DNA of 35,818 nt from Actinomycetota bacterium (GCA_027326205.1 DAHWEX010000483.1:1-35818); one strand, 5' to 3'. Counted from the stretch's first letter, positions 8,361 through 15,704 are shown. The notes: a model not told the origin generated them from the sequence alone. Program-made: numbers and translations.

Positions 8361-9364
8361 GGCTTGATCACCAGCACTCCCGCGTCGTCGCGCCGTGAGG
8401 CGGCCTGCGCGAACAGCGTCGCGGCGACGACCAGCGGGTCCCGCGCGGGCAGACCGGGCAGGGCGGCGGGGTCCCAGCGGCCGCTGATGCCGTCCGAGTG
8501 CAGGATGACCGCCGCGCCGGGCGGCGCGGTGTACTCGAACTGCCTGATGTTGCGCGCCTGGTGGCCTGCGATGCCCGGCACCGAGGGCATGCTCTTGCGA
8601 CTGCCCCCGGCCAGGATCACCGCCGCGACGTTGCCGAGGCCCGCGAACAGTACCGTCGGCCCGGCCAGCTGCACCACGGCGACGGCGCCGCCCCGTGTGT
8701 GCGCCATCCGGCGGTGCGCCCGCTCGAGCAGCACGGCCGGCTCGCCGGCCGGGTCCGCGAGCACCGCGGTGACCGCCGCCGCGGCGGCGCTCGCGGCGAG
8801 CGGGCCATGCCCCAGGCCGTCGCACAGGACGCCGGTCAGCAGGCCGTCCGCCTCGACCGTGCCGTAGATGTCGCCGCACTCGGTCTCCCCGGTGATCGGC
8901 CTGGCCAGGCCGGCGGACCGGAACGTCTCGGTGCGCGGGGCCGGCCAGAACCGGGCCACGAGAGCCGTCCCGTGGCCCGGTACCGAGTACAGGTCGCAGA
9001 AGTCGGCCAGGCGGCGGATCGCGCCGAGCCCGATGCCCAGGGTGCCGCTGGTGGAGTGACCGTCGCGCAGCACGGCGGCTGAGTCGTGAAACCCGGGCCC
9101 GGCGTCTACGGTGACGACCTCGATTCCCGGGCTGCCCTCGCCCCTGGCGATGCGCAGCAGCATCGCGCCCTGCGCGGCGTGCTTGTGCAGGTTGGTCGCC
9201 GCCTCGGTCACCGCGAGCGCGAGCTGGTCGGCGCGGGCCGCGGGGAACTGCAGCCGCGCGGCCAGTTGCAGGGCGGCACCCCGGCAGGCCGAGGCCGCGC
9301 TCGGATCCTCGACCCGGATCCAGCGCTGGTCCCCCGGCGCCTGGGCGATGAGGGACCTGCTCAC
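8357..9364 (-). CDS. RsbT-like ATPase fused to PP2C-type phosphatase (RsbX-like)
   Basis: The protein has about 335 residues and two domains. Residues about 1-135 form a HATPase_c_2/RsbT-like domain with N-box LAVTEAATNLHKHA, VDAGPGF and a GTLGIGLGAIRRL nucleotide loop. Residues about 145-335 form a short PP2C/SpoIIE-like phosphatase with GDIYG, VLCDGLGHGP, LHSDGISG and RRDDAGVLVI. In Bacillus, RsbX dephosphorylates the stressosome proteins RsbR and RsbS and resets them. Position and domain suggest the same role here. I prefer the GTG at 9364, which overlaps the RsbT stop as GTGA and matches the overlaps elsewhere in the operon. A GTG three codons upstream at 9373 is the alternative. Confidence 0.9.
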   Translation of the reverse strand: MSRSLIAQAPGDQRWIRVEDPSAASACRGAALQLAARLQFPAARADQLALAVTEAATNLHKHAAQGAMLLRIARGEGSPGIEVVTVDAGPGFHDSAAVLRDGHSTSGTLGIGLGAIRRLADFCDLYSVPGHGTALVARFWPAPRTETFRSAGLARPITGETECGDIYGTVEADGLLTGVLCDGLGHGPLAASAAAAAVTAVLADPAGEPAVLLERAHRRMAHTRGGAVAVVQLAGPTVLFAGLGNVAAVILAGGSRKSMPSVPGIAGHQARNIRQFEYTAPPGAAVILHSDGISGRWDPAALPGLPARDPLVVAATLFAQAASRRDDAGVLVIKP

Positions 9365-9756
9365 CGTGACCACTTCACCACCACGACGCTGGTCCCGGCG
9401 CCGGGCTTGGAGTTCAGCTCGAACTCGTCGACGAGACGCCGCGCGCCGGACAGCCCGAGCCCGAGGCCGGAACCGCTGGTCCAGCCGTCGGTGAGCGCCA
9501 GGTCGATGTCGGCGATGCCCGGCCCCTCGTCGTTGAAGGACAGTTTGACGCCGGGCCGCCCGATCGGGGACTTCACCACCTCGACCGTGGCCGTGCCGCC
9601 GCCGCCGTGTACCAGCGTGTTGCGCGCGAGCTCGCTCGCGGCCGTGACCAGCTTGGTCTGGTCGACCAGCGACAGCCCGTTCTCGGCTGCCGCCGTCCGT
9701 ACCAGCTGGCGCACCCGGACGACATCGTCACCTGACCGGATGGGAACCGCGTTCAT
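9361..9756 (-). CDS. rsbT: RsbT-like serine/threonine switch kinase
   Basis: The protein has 131 residues. The GHKL ATPase motifs are intact: N-box ASELARNTLVHGG with Asn46, G1 box NDEGPGI (75-81), and nucleotide loop SGSGLGLGLSG (94-104). This pattern and the position directly after rsbS identify RsbT. RsbT phosphorylates RsbS (and RsbR) in the stressosome, and when released it activates an RsbU-type phosphatase. The start codon overlaps the rsbS stop by one base (TGATG) and the stop overlaps the next start (GTGA), which indicates translational coupling. Confidence 0.93.
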   Translation of the reverse strand: MNAVPIRSGDDVVRVRQLVRTAAAENGLSLVDQTKLVTAASELARNTLVHGGGGTATVEVVKSPIGRPGVKLSFNDEGPGIADIDLALTDGWTSGSGLGLGLSGARRLVDEFELNSKPGAGTSVVVVKWSR

Positions 9757-10109
9757 CAGGCCTTCCCGTTCAGGAGCTCCAGGCCCTTCTCGGCGTTGAG
9801 CGCGGTGCGCACCCCGTTCAGGGACAGCCCGAGCTCGGTCAGCGTGATCGCCACCGCCGGGCGCATGCCGACGATGACCGTCTCGGCGTCGAACAGCCGC
9901 GAAATCGAGCCGATCATGGACAGCATCCGGCCGATGAACGAGTCGACGATCTCCACCGCGGTGATGTCGATGACCACCCCGCGTGCCCCGGTGGCGGACA
10001 GCTCGTCGGCCAGGTCCTCCTGCAGGCGGACGACGGTGTCATCCTGCAGCTCGATCTGGATGGACACGAACAGCGTCCGCCCGATCTTCAAGATCGGCAC
10101 CCGCTCCAT
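9756..10109 (-). CDS. rsbS: RsbS-like stressosome STAS scaffold protein
   Basis: This 117-residue single STAS domain has the RsbS signature IVDSFIGRMLSMI; Ser57 corresponds to the phosphorylated Ser59 of Bacillus RsbS. RsbS and RsbR co-assemble into the stressosome shell and sequester RsbT until RsbT phosphorylates them. The gene follows rsbR after 13 nt and overlaps rsbT by one base. The conserved opening (MERVPILKIGRTLFVSIQ) is intact. Identification is strong from the motif and the gene order R-S-T. Confidence 0.94.
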   Translation of the reverse strand: MERVPILKIGRTLFVSIQIELQDDTVVRLQEDLADELSATGARGVVIDITAVEIVDSFIGRMLSMIGSISRLFDAETVIVGMRPAVAITLTELGLSLNGVRTALNAEKGLELLNGKA

Positions 10110-10122
10110 CAGCGCACCCTTC

Positions 10123-10947
10123 TCATGCGACGGGCACGACCTTCATCCCCGCCTGGCGCAGCGCGAGCGCGAGGGCGTCGGCGAGGTTCGCCTTCGTGGC
10201 GATGTCGCCGAACTCGATGCCGAGCGACACGATCGTCTGCGCGACCTGCGGCCTGATCCCGGAGATCGTGCACTCCGCCCCCAGCAGCCGGACCGCGGCC
10301 GCTGTCTTGAGCAGGTGCTGCGCGACCTCGGTGTCCACGGTCGGCACGCCGGTGATGTCGATCACCGCGTGGTCCGCGCTGGTGGCCACGAGCTCGTCGA
10401 GGAGCTTCTCCATCACCAGCTGGGCCCTGGCCGAGTCGAGCGTGCCGACGAGGGGCACCGCGATGATGCCCTCCCACAGCCGCACGACGGGAGTGGACAG
10501 CTCAAGCATCGAGGTGGACTGGTCGGAGATGATCTGCTCGCGCGCGGCGGAGTACGCCTCGAAGGTGCGCAGCCCGAGGTCGTCGATCATCCGGGAGAGC
10601 ACGAGAAACTCGGGTACCAGCTCGGCGGTGTCCGCCACGAACTCGTAGACGGCCTCCTTGAGGGCGAGCATCCCGATGGCCGTCTCGCGCGGCGTGTAGC
10701 CGTCCCTGGCCCGGCTGCGGGAAAGCTCGTCAAGGGCCGCCCGCAGTTCTCCCGCGGCGTGGTCGTCCGCGTCGGAGAGCACCCGCACGATAAGCGAGTA
10801 AAGGTCGGCGAGTTCGCGCCGTACCTCATCCAGGGAGGTGCGGCCGCGTACCTGGGCCAGCACCAGTTCGCTCCACCGCCCGACGATCTTGTCATGGTGG
10901 TCGCGCAGGTAGTCCGCCATGCGCGTCCTGCTATTGCCAGCGTCCAC
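10123..10947 (-). CDS. rsbR: RsbR-like stressosome sensor with C-terminal STAS domain
   Basis: The protein has 274 residues. An all-helical N-terminal sensor lies at about 10-140 and is neither an RsbRA-type globin nor a PAS domain in any recognisable way. The C-terminal STAS domain (about 150-270) opens with STPVVRLWEGIIAVPLVGTL, typical of RsbR. The Thr205-equivalent phosphosite is Thr206 in GVPTVDTEVA. The Thr171-equivalent is probably Ser172 in TLDSARAQ. I chose the GTG at 10947, preceded by CGAGGAAG at good spacing. The upstream ATG at 10965 has no Shine-Dalgarno. This is the first gene of the operon and would sense the stress that releases RsbT. The input signal is unknown. Confidence 0.9.
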   Translation of the reverse strand: MDAGNSRTRMADYLRDHHDKIVGRWSELVLAQVRGRTSLDEVRRELADLYSLIVRVLSDADDHAAGELRAALDELSRSRARDGYTPRETAIGMLALKEAVYEFVADTAELVPEFLVLSRMIDDLGLRTFEAYSAAREQIISDQSTSMLELSTPVVRLWEGIIAVPLVGTLDSARAQLVMEKLLDELVATSADHAVIDITGVPTVDTEVAQHLLKTAAAVRLLGAECTISGIRPQVAQTIVSLGIEFGDIATKANLADALALALRQAGMKVVPVA

Positions 10948-11015
10948 GAGTTTGCTTCCTCGCATTAGTAACTAGTCAAGCTCATTCGCCCCAAGGCTAC
11001 ATCTGAGGCGGGGCA

Positions 11016-11030
11016 CCGGAACGGTTCCGG
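11016..11030. promoter_or_regulatory. 15-bp inverted repeat upstream of the stressosome operon
   Basis: CCGGAACGGTTCCGG is a perfect 7+1+7 inverted repeat lying about 70 nt upstream of the rsbR start and 25 nt past the stop of the RsbW-like gene, both on the minus strand. It has no U-tract after it, so it looks more like an operator than a terminator. It may allow control of the stressosome genes separately from the gene upstream. Confidence 0.4.
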
Positions 11031-11054
11031 TGGGGACCGCTTCGCCATGGTCCC

Positions 11055-11420
11055 TCAGGGCAGGGACATGTACATCCTGATCACCGTGCCCGCGGAGTCG
11101 GAGTGCAGGTCAACCCGGTCGCAAACCTGGTTGACGAGCCACAGCCCGTGGCCGCCGTCGGCGTCACGCGGCGGCGGCGCCGAGCCGGCCAGCGGGTCCG
11201 CGATGACCCCCGCGTCCCTGATCTCGCAGATGACCTGCTTGCCATCCGACCAGATCCGCATGGACCCGGGTGACTTGGCATGCCGGACCGTGTTCCCGGC
11301 TACCTCGCCGACCGCGATCACGAAGTCGACGACACGTTCGTCGGGCAGGCCGGCCATTCTGGCCTGCTGCTCCGCGAGGGCTCGGACCTCGGACAGATTC
11401 GTGGTGTAGACAAAGGGCAT
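11055..11420 (-). CDS. RsbW-like ATP-binding anti-sigma/switch protein
   Basis: This 121-residue single HATPase_c_2 domain has the N-box VIAVGEVAGNTVRHA, the G1-like box EIRDAGVIADP, and HGLWLVNQVCDRVDL as a variant glycine box. The start ATG at 11420 has GGGAG 7-8 nt upstream. An in-frame ATG 12 codons earlier lacks one. The family includes RsbW anti-sigma kinases and many stand-alone actinomycete switch kinases. Here it could hold a sigma factor and be countered by the STAS protein at 5147-5479. It lies between pntB and rsbR on the same strand, 101 nt after pntB. The target sigma factor is not in the window. Confidence 0.85.
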   Translation of the reverse strand: MPFVYTTNLSEVRALAEQQARMAGLPDERVVDFVIAVGEVAGNTVRHAKSPGSMRIWSDGKQVICEIRDAGVIADPLAGSAPPPRDADGGHGLWLVNQVCDRVDLHSDSAGTVIRMYMSLP

Positions 11421-11502
11421 GCTGTGGTCTCCCGGAGGGGCACGCCCCCCGAACATACGTGCTTCCCCCGTTGCCCCGCAGGAAACTTCCGTTAGCCGGC
11501 CA

Positions 11503-11532
11503 GTGTTCAGCCGACCGGTGTTCAGCCGACCA
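11503..11532 (-). repeat. 15-nt tandem duplication at the pntB stop
   Basis: Two adjacent 15-nt copies of GTGTTCAGCCGACCG/A (plus strand) cover the last codons and stop of pntB and the bases just after. A partial third copy (GCCGGCCAGT) lies at 11495-11504. The second stop-containing copy is downstream of the real stop. It looks like slippage duplication of the gene's 3' end. Confidence 0.75.
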
Positions 11533-12934
11533 GTGTCTTGACCGCCGCGGTCATCTCGGCGAGGGCCTTCTTCGCGTCGGCGAAGTACATGCTGGTCTTC
11601 GGGTTGACGTACAGCTCGTTGTCGATGCCCGCGTAGCCCGTTCCCATCGACCGCTTGATCACGATGATGGACTTGGCGTGGTCGACGTCGAGGATCGGCA
11701 TGCCGGAGATCGCCGTGCCCGCCCGGCGGGCGGCCGGGTTGGTCACGTCGTTGGCGCCGATGACCAGGGCCACGTCCGCCCGGGCGAATTCCGGGTTGAT
11801 CTCGTCCATCTCCTTCAGCAGCGGGTACGGCACGTTGGCCTCGGCGAGGAGCACGTTCATGTGGCCGGGCATCCGACCGGCGACCGGGTGGATCGCGTAG
11901 GACACCTCGATGCCGCGCGACTCCAGCAGCGACGCCAGTTCCGCGACGCCGTGCTGCGCCTGGGCGGCGGCCAGGCCGTAGCCGGGCACGATGATCACCT
12001 TGCTCGCGTAGGCGAGCTGGATGGCGGCGTCGTCGGCCGCGATCGACCTGACGGCGGTGTCCCCGCTCACCACGGCCGCGACGGTGGTGTCCCCGGTGCC
12101 GAACCCGCCGATGATGATGTTGGCGAGGGAGCGGTTCATCGCGTCGGCCATGAGCTTGGTGAGGATCCCGCCGGACGCCCCGACCAGCGCGCCCGCCACG
12201 ATCAGCGCCCAGTTGCTGACGACGAACCCGGCCATGGCCACGGCGGTGCCGGTGAACGCGTTGAGCAGCGAGATCACGACCGGCATGTCCGCGCCGCCGA
12301 TCGGCAGCACCATCATGACCCCGAACGCCAGCGAGGCGAGCACCAAGATGAGCAGGGCGGGCAGCGACGCCGTGGTGAACATGAACGCGCCGGTGCCGAG
12401 GGCGATCACCGCGAGGGCCGCGTTGAGCGCGCGCCCGCCGCGGAAGATCACCGGCTGTCCCGTGATGACGCCCTGCAGCTTTCCCGCCGCGATCAGGGAC
12501 CCGGTGAACGTCACCGAGCCGATGAGCACGTCGAGCACGGTGAAGACCGACGTGGCGCCGAGGACCCCGCCGGGCGCGGACTCGTCGTGGATGTACTCGT
12601 AGACCGCGACGAGCGCGGCCGCGCCGCCGCCGACCGCGTTGAACATGGACACGAGCTGCGGCATCGCGGTCATCTGCACGCGCCGTGCCGACCACAGCCC
12701 GGCCAGGGAGCCGAGCAGCGCGCCGACGATCAGCACGGTCCAGCCGACCCCGGTCACCGAGCCCTGGTGGATCAGCAGCACCAGCGTGATCACGACCGCG
12801 ATCGCCATGCCGGCGGTGGAGACCTGGTTGCCGCGCCGCGCGGTCGCGGGGGAGTTCATCAGGTGCAGCCCGACGACGAAGCACGCCGCGGCCAGCACGT
12901 AGACAAGCTGGATGTTCGTGGTAAAGGTGTTCAT
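11522..12934 (-). CDS. pntB: NAD(P)(+) transhydrogenase beta subunit
   Basis: The protein has 470 residues. The N-terminal half is strongly hydrophobic with about eight or nine membrane helices. The C-terminal domain III (about 290-470) carries the NADP(H)-binding motifs GYGLAAAQAQHGVAEL, HPVAGRMPGHMNVLLAEA and ALVIGANDVTNPAAR. The enzyme couples proton inflow to hydride transfer from NADH to NADP+ and supplies NADPH. The ATG has GGGGAG about 9 nt upstream and follows pntAb by 12 nt. It is the last gene of pntAa-pntAb-pntB. The family is unmistakable. Confidence 0.96.
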   Translation of the reverse strand: MNTFTTNIQLVYVLAAACFVVGLHLMNSPATARRGNQVSTAGMAIAVVITLVLLIHQGSVTGVGWTVLIVGALLGSLAGLWSARRVQMTAMPQLVSMFNAVGGGAAALVAVYEYIHDESAPGGVLGATSVFTVLDVLIGSVTFTGSLIAAGKLQGVITGQPVIFRGGRALNAALAVIALGTGAFMFTTASLPALLILVLASLAFGVMMVLPIGGADMPVVISLLNAFTGTAVAMAGFVVSNWALIVAGALVGASGGILTKLMADAMNRSLANIIIGGFGTGDTTVAAVVSGDTAVRSIAADDAAIQLAYASKVIIVPGYGLAAAQAQHGVAELASLLESRGIEVSYAIHPVAGRMPGHMNVLLAEANVPYPLLKEMDEINPEFARADVALVIGANDVTNPAARRAGTAISGMPILDVDHAKSIIVIKRSMGTGYAGIDNELYVNPKTSMYFADAKKALAEMTAAVKTLVG

Positions 12935-12946
12935 TTCCGACTCCCC

Positions 12947-13318
12947 TTACGACCGGGCGTTCGGGGCGGTCTGGGCCGGGATCCCGGACTTCGCCTGCGC
13001 GGGCGGCTGGCCCGGCGCGGCGGGGGCCGGCGGCTGGGCCTTACGGCGGAACATCTTCAGCATCCGGCCGGTCACCGCGTACCCGCCGACCACGTTGGCG
13101 GCGGCGAAGAACGCGGCGATGAACGCGAGCACGTAGCCGACCGCGTTGTGCGCGGTGAGGCCGACCAGCAGCGCGCCGGCCAGGACGATGCCGTGGATCG
13201 AGTTGGCCGCGGACATCAGCGGCGTGTGCAGGGTCGCGGGGACCTTGCCGATGACCTCGATGCCGACGAGCAGGGCGAGCACGAAGATGGTGAGGTCCGT
13301 GACCAGCGCGGTCGACAT
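12947..13318 (-). CDS. pntAb: NAD(P) transhydrogenase alpha subunit part 2 (membrane segment)
   Basis: The protein has 123 residues: three hydrophobic helices (about 8-27, 40-58 and 63-85) and then a Pro/Ala-rich tail of about 30 residues. It corresponds to the C-terminal membrane part of E. coli PntA, encoded separately as in many actinobacteria and Rhodospirillum. Characteristic segments are VIGKVPATLHTPLMSAANSI and FFAAANVVGGYAVTGRMLKMF. It lies 2 nt after pntAa and 12 nt before pntB. The disordered Pro/Ala tail is longer than the usual end of this subunit. Confidence 0.94.
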   Translation of the reverse strand: MSTALVTDLTIFVLALLVGIEVIGKVPATLHTPLMSAANSIHGIVLAGALLVGLTAHNAVGYVLAFIAAFFAAANVVGGYAVTGRMLKMFRRKAQPPAPAAPGQPPAQAKSGIPAQTAPNARS

Positions 13319-13320
13319 CG

Positions 13321-14478
13321 CTAGCTCCCTTGGTTCGCGGTTTCCGCGGCGAGCAGCTTCGCCACGGCGGGGTGGACCACTTCGCCGCCGTGCGCCACGA
13401 CGACGCCGGCCTGAATCTCGTCGGTGGTGTCGATCCGCAGCGCCTTCCGGCCCTGGTCGTCGTCGCCGACCAGCGCCAGCAGCAGGGCGCTGACGTTGCG
13501 CGAGTAGGCGTTCGAGGCGGCGGTCGGGACCGTGGCCGCGAGGTTCTCCGCCCCGATGACGGTGACGCCGTTGTCCGTGACGACGGCCTGTCCGGGCACG
13601 GAGCCCGCGACGTTCCCGCCGAGCGAACTCGATCCCATGTCCACGATCACCGACCCGGGCGCCATCGCGGCGACCGCGTCGGCGGTGACGAGCAGCGGCG
13701 GCCGCCGCCCCGGCACCTGCGCGGTCGTGATGATCACGTCGTGCCTGGCGATGTGCCCGGCCAGTTCCGCCTGCTGGGTGTCCCGCTCCGCCGCGGTGAG
13801 CTCGCGGGCGTAGCCGCCTTCGCCGGCGGCGCTGACCGACAGCTCGATGAACGCCGCGCCGAGGGACTCGACCTCGCCCTTGGACGCGGGACGCACGTCG
13901 TAGCCGCTGACCTGGGCGCCGAGCCGCCGGGCGGTGCCGATCGCCTGCAGCCCGGCCACGCCGGCGCCGAGCACGAGCAGCTTCGCCGGCCGGGCCGTGC
14001 CCGCCGCGGTGATCAGCAGGGGGAAGAACCGGCCGTAGGCCTCGGCGGCGACGAGCGCGGCCTTGTACCCGGCGACGTTGGCCTGCGAGGACAGCGCGTC
14101 CATGCCCTGCGTCCGGGACAGGGTACGCGGCAGCCCGTCGAGCGAGATCGCGGTCACGCCGCGCTCCGCGAGGGCGCGGGCCAGCTGCGGGTCGGTGAGC
14201 GGCCCGAGCATCCCGATTACGGCCTGCCCGGCCCGCAGCCTGCCCGGTTCCGGGCGGGTTACCGTCAAGACGACGTCGGCCGCCGCGTACAGCTCGTCCG
14301 CGGCGGCGATGGTCGCTCCGGCCGCCGTGTACGCGTCGTCCGGAAACCAGGCGGCATCCCCGGCTCCTCGCTCGACGAGTACCTCAAACCCGCCCTGGCC
14401 CAGTTTCTGCACGGTCTCCGGTACCAGGGCGACACGCCGTTCCCCCGGCGCGCTCTCCTTAACGACGGCAACTTTCAT
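13321..14478 (-). CDS. pntAa: NAD(P) transhydrogenase alpha subunit part 1 (NAD-binding)
   Basis: The protein has 385 residues and is related to alanine dehydrogenase. It opens with MKVAVVKESAPGERRVALVP. The NAD-binding Rossmann motif is VLGAGVAGLQAIGTARRLGAQV (about 170-192), with QANVAGYKA ahead of it. It forms domain I of the transhydrogenase, which binds NAD(H) on the cytoplasmic side. The ATG at 14478 matches the conserved N-terminus but has no good Shine-Dalgarno of its own. A strong one (GAGGAGAGG, 14505-14513) instead serves an upstream 7-codon frame whose stop overlaps this ATG. In-frame GTG codons upstream are less likely starts. Confidence 0.94.
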   Translation of the reverse strand: MKVAVVKESAPGERRVALVPETVQKLGQGGFEVLVERGAGDAAWFPDDAYTAAGATIAAADELYAAADVVLTVTRPEPGRLRAGQAVIGMLGPLTDPQLARALAERGVTAISLDGLPRTLSRTQGMDALSSQANVAGYKAALVAAEAYGRFFPLLITAAGTARPAKLLVLGAGVAGLQAIGTARRLGAQVSGYDVRPASKGEVESLGAAFIELSVSAAGEGGYARELTAAERDTQQAELAGHIARHDVIITTAQVPGRRPPLLVTADAVAAMAPGSVIVDMGSSSLGGNVAGSVPGQAVVTDNGVTVIGAENLAATVPTAASNAYSRNVSALLLALVGDDDQGRKALRIDTTDEIQAGVVVAHGGEVVHPAVAKLLAAETANQGS

Positions 14479-14498
14479 CCCTGTACTCGCCCCGACAT
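14475..14498 (-). CDS. possible 7-residue leader peptide coupled to pntAa
   Basis: ATG at 14498 follows GAGGAGAGG at ideal spacing and encodes MSGRVQG. The TGA stop overlaps the pntAa ATG as ATGA. The best ribosome site in the pntAa leader therefore belongs to this mini-frame, which would deliver ribosomes to pntAa by termination-reinitiation. The geometry is directly visible; translation of the peptide is inference. Confidence 0.4.
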   Translation of the reverse strand: MSGRVQG

Positions 14499-14691
14499 CG
14501 CGCACCTCTCCTCGGTTCACTGCGCGGCAGCGCACTAGCTTCGAGGCTAAAACCGGAAGGCGGGAAAGCGGTAGCACCAGTGATCCTTAGATGGAGTGAC
14601 TTTTATCCTTTTTGTGAAGAAACTCACTTTTTGATGCCACTGTTGTGGCTGATGACACCCCATCGAGGGGGATGCCGAGGGAATTGTTATG

Positions 14692-15690
14692 TCAGGAGTG
14701 GTGGCTGGTGTCGGCCCGGAGCAGCTCGCCGATGCGCTCGCCGGCCGCGACGACCGCGGCCGCGTGCAGCCGGCCGGGGGAGCGGGTCAGGCGCTCGATC
14801 GGGCCCGAGACGGAAACGGCGGCCAGCACCTTGCCGCCCGTGCCGCGCACCGGGGCGGAGACCGAGGCCACGCCGATCTCCCGCTCGGCGGCGCTCGACG
14901 CCCAGCCGCGCCGCCGCACGCCCGCGAGCGTGGTGGCGGTGAACTTGGCACCGCGCAGGCCCCGGTGCATCCGCTCGCCTTCCTCCCAGGCGAGCAGCAC
15001 CTGCGCCGCCGAGCCCGCGGTCATCGGCAGCGCGGCGCCGATCGGCACGGTGTCCCGCAGCCCGCTCGCCCGCTCGGCGGCGGCCACGCAGACCCGCACC
15101 TCGCCGCCTCCCCTGCCCCCGGCGTAGCGGTACAGCTGCGCGCTCTCCCCGGTGACGTCGCGCAGCTGGATCAGCACCGGCTGGGAGACCGCGAGCAGCC
15201 GGTCCTCGCCGGCCGCCGCGGCGAGCTCGGCGACCCGGGGGCCGAGGACGAACCGGCCCTGCACGTCCCGCGCGAGCAGCCGGTGGTGCTCAAGGGCGAC
15301 CGCGATCCGGTGCGTGGTGGGACGGGCCAGCCCGGTCGCCGCGACGAGCTGGGCGAGGCTCGCGGGCCCGCCCTCCACGGCGGCCAGCACGGAGACGGCC
15401 TTGTCGAGCACCCCCACGCCGCTGTTGTTTCCCCCGGGGGAGTCCCTCCCCCGTCGCCCCCGCGCCGGGGCTTCGCCCCGGGACGGCGTCTGCGGCGCCG
15501 AGTCTGTGTCTTCCCCGGGGGCCGTCCCCCCGGTGACCCCCCCGGGTACGGGGGAGTCCCTCCCCCGTCGCCCCCTCGCCGGGGCTTCGCCCCGGGACGG
15601 CGCCTGCGGCGCCGAGTACGTTTCCGGTGGTTGCCGTTGGCGGTCCGCTGGAGGGAGGACCCTGCGGGGTCCCTGCGGTGAGTTGTCCAT
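14692..15690 (-). CDS. ndgR: IclR-family regulator of amino-acid biosynthesis (NdgR/LtbR-like) with an inserted repeat in its N-terminus
   Basis: The protein has 332 residues, about 85 more than usual. Residues 90-332 match NdgR: SGVGVLDKAVSVLAAVEGG, helix-turn-helix LAQLVAATGLARPTTHRIAVAL, then the effector domain with VRRRGWASSAAEREIGVASVSAPVRG. As I recall, Streptomyces NdgR begins MDNSSGVGVLDKA. Here MDNS is followed by 85 foreign Pro/Arg-rich residues (5-89) and then SGVGVLDKA. The insert is two 38-codon copies of a GC-rich palindromic element read in frame (SAPQxPSRGEAPARGRRGR). The gene is divergent from leuC and lies between two matching inverted repeats and its own start. No Shine-Dalgarno precedes the ATG. 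An internal GTG at 15417 is an alternative start that would skip the insert. Confidence 0.88.
   Translation of the reverse strand: MDNSPQGPRRVLPPADRQRQPPETYSAPQAPSRGEAPARGRRGRDSPVPGGVTGGTAPGEDTDSAPQTPSRGEAPARGRRGRDSPGGNNSGVGVLDKAVSVLAAVEGGPASLAQLVAATGLARPTTHRIAVALEHHRLLARDVQGRFVLGPRVAELAAAAGEDRLLAVSQPVLIQLRDVTGESAQLYRYAGGRGGGEVRVCVAAAERASGLRDTVPIGAALPMTAGSAAQVLLAWEEGERMHRGLRGAKFTATTLAGVRRRGWASSAAEREIGVASVSAPVRGTGGKVLAAVSVSGPIERLTRSPGRLHAAAVVAAGERIGELLRADTSHHS
15431..15648 (+). repeat. tandem pair of GC-rich palindromic elements inside ndgR
   Basis: Two copies are exactly 114 nt apart. Each contains a GGGGGAG/CTCCCCC hairpin, then a CCGGGGCTTCGCCCCGG hairpin, then GACGGCG and a TGCGGCGCCGAGT tail. 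The second copy continues through a GGTGGTTGC...TGGCGGTCCGC right end (15601-15648). That end aligns without gaps to the copy after coaD (29912-29959), 40 of 48 bases by eye. The period of 114 nt keeps the ndgR frame open on the minus strand. The copies share orientation on the plus strand with those near leuD and coaD. Confidence 0.88.
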
Positions 15691-15704
15691 AATGTGATAT
15701 TGCT

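Noticed and set aside
11270-13324. 684-residue plus-strand open frame opposite pntB and pntAb
   Set aside because: It is antisense to unmistakable transhydrogenase genes, is Arg/Gly/His-rich low-complexity, and shows no domain; it is a GC3-bias shadow.
15431-15648. CRISPR-like array in the ndgR 5' region
   Set aside because: There are only two copies, the period is 114 nt, no unique spacers alternate with the copies, and no cas genes are nearby.
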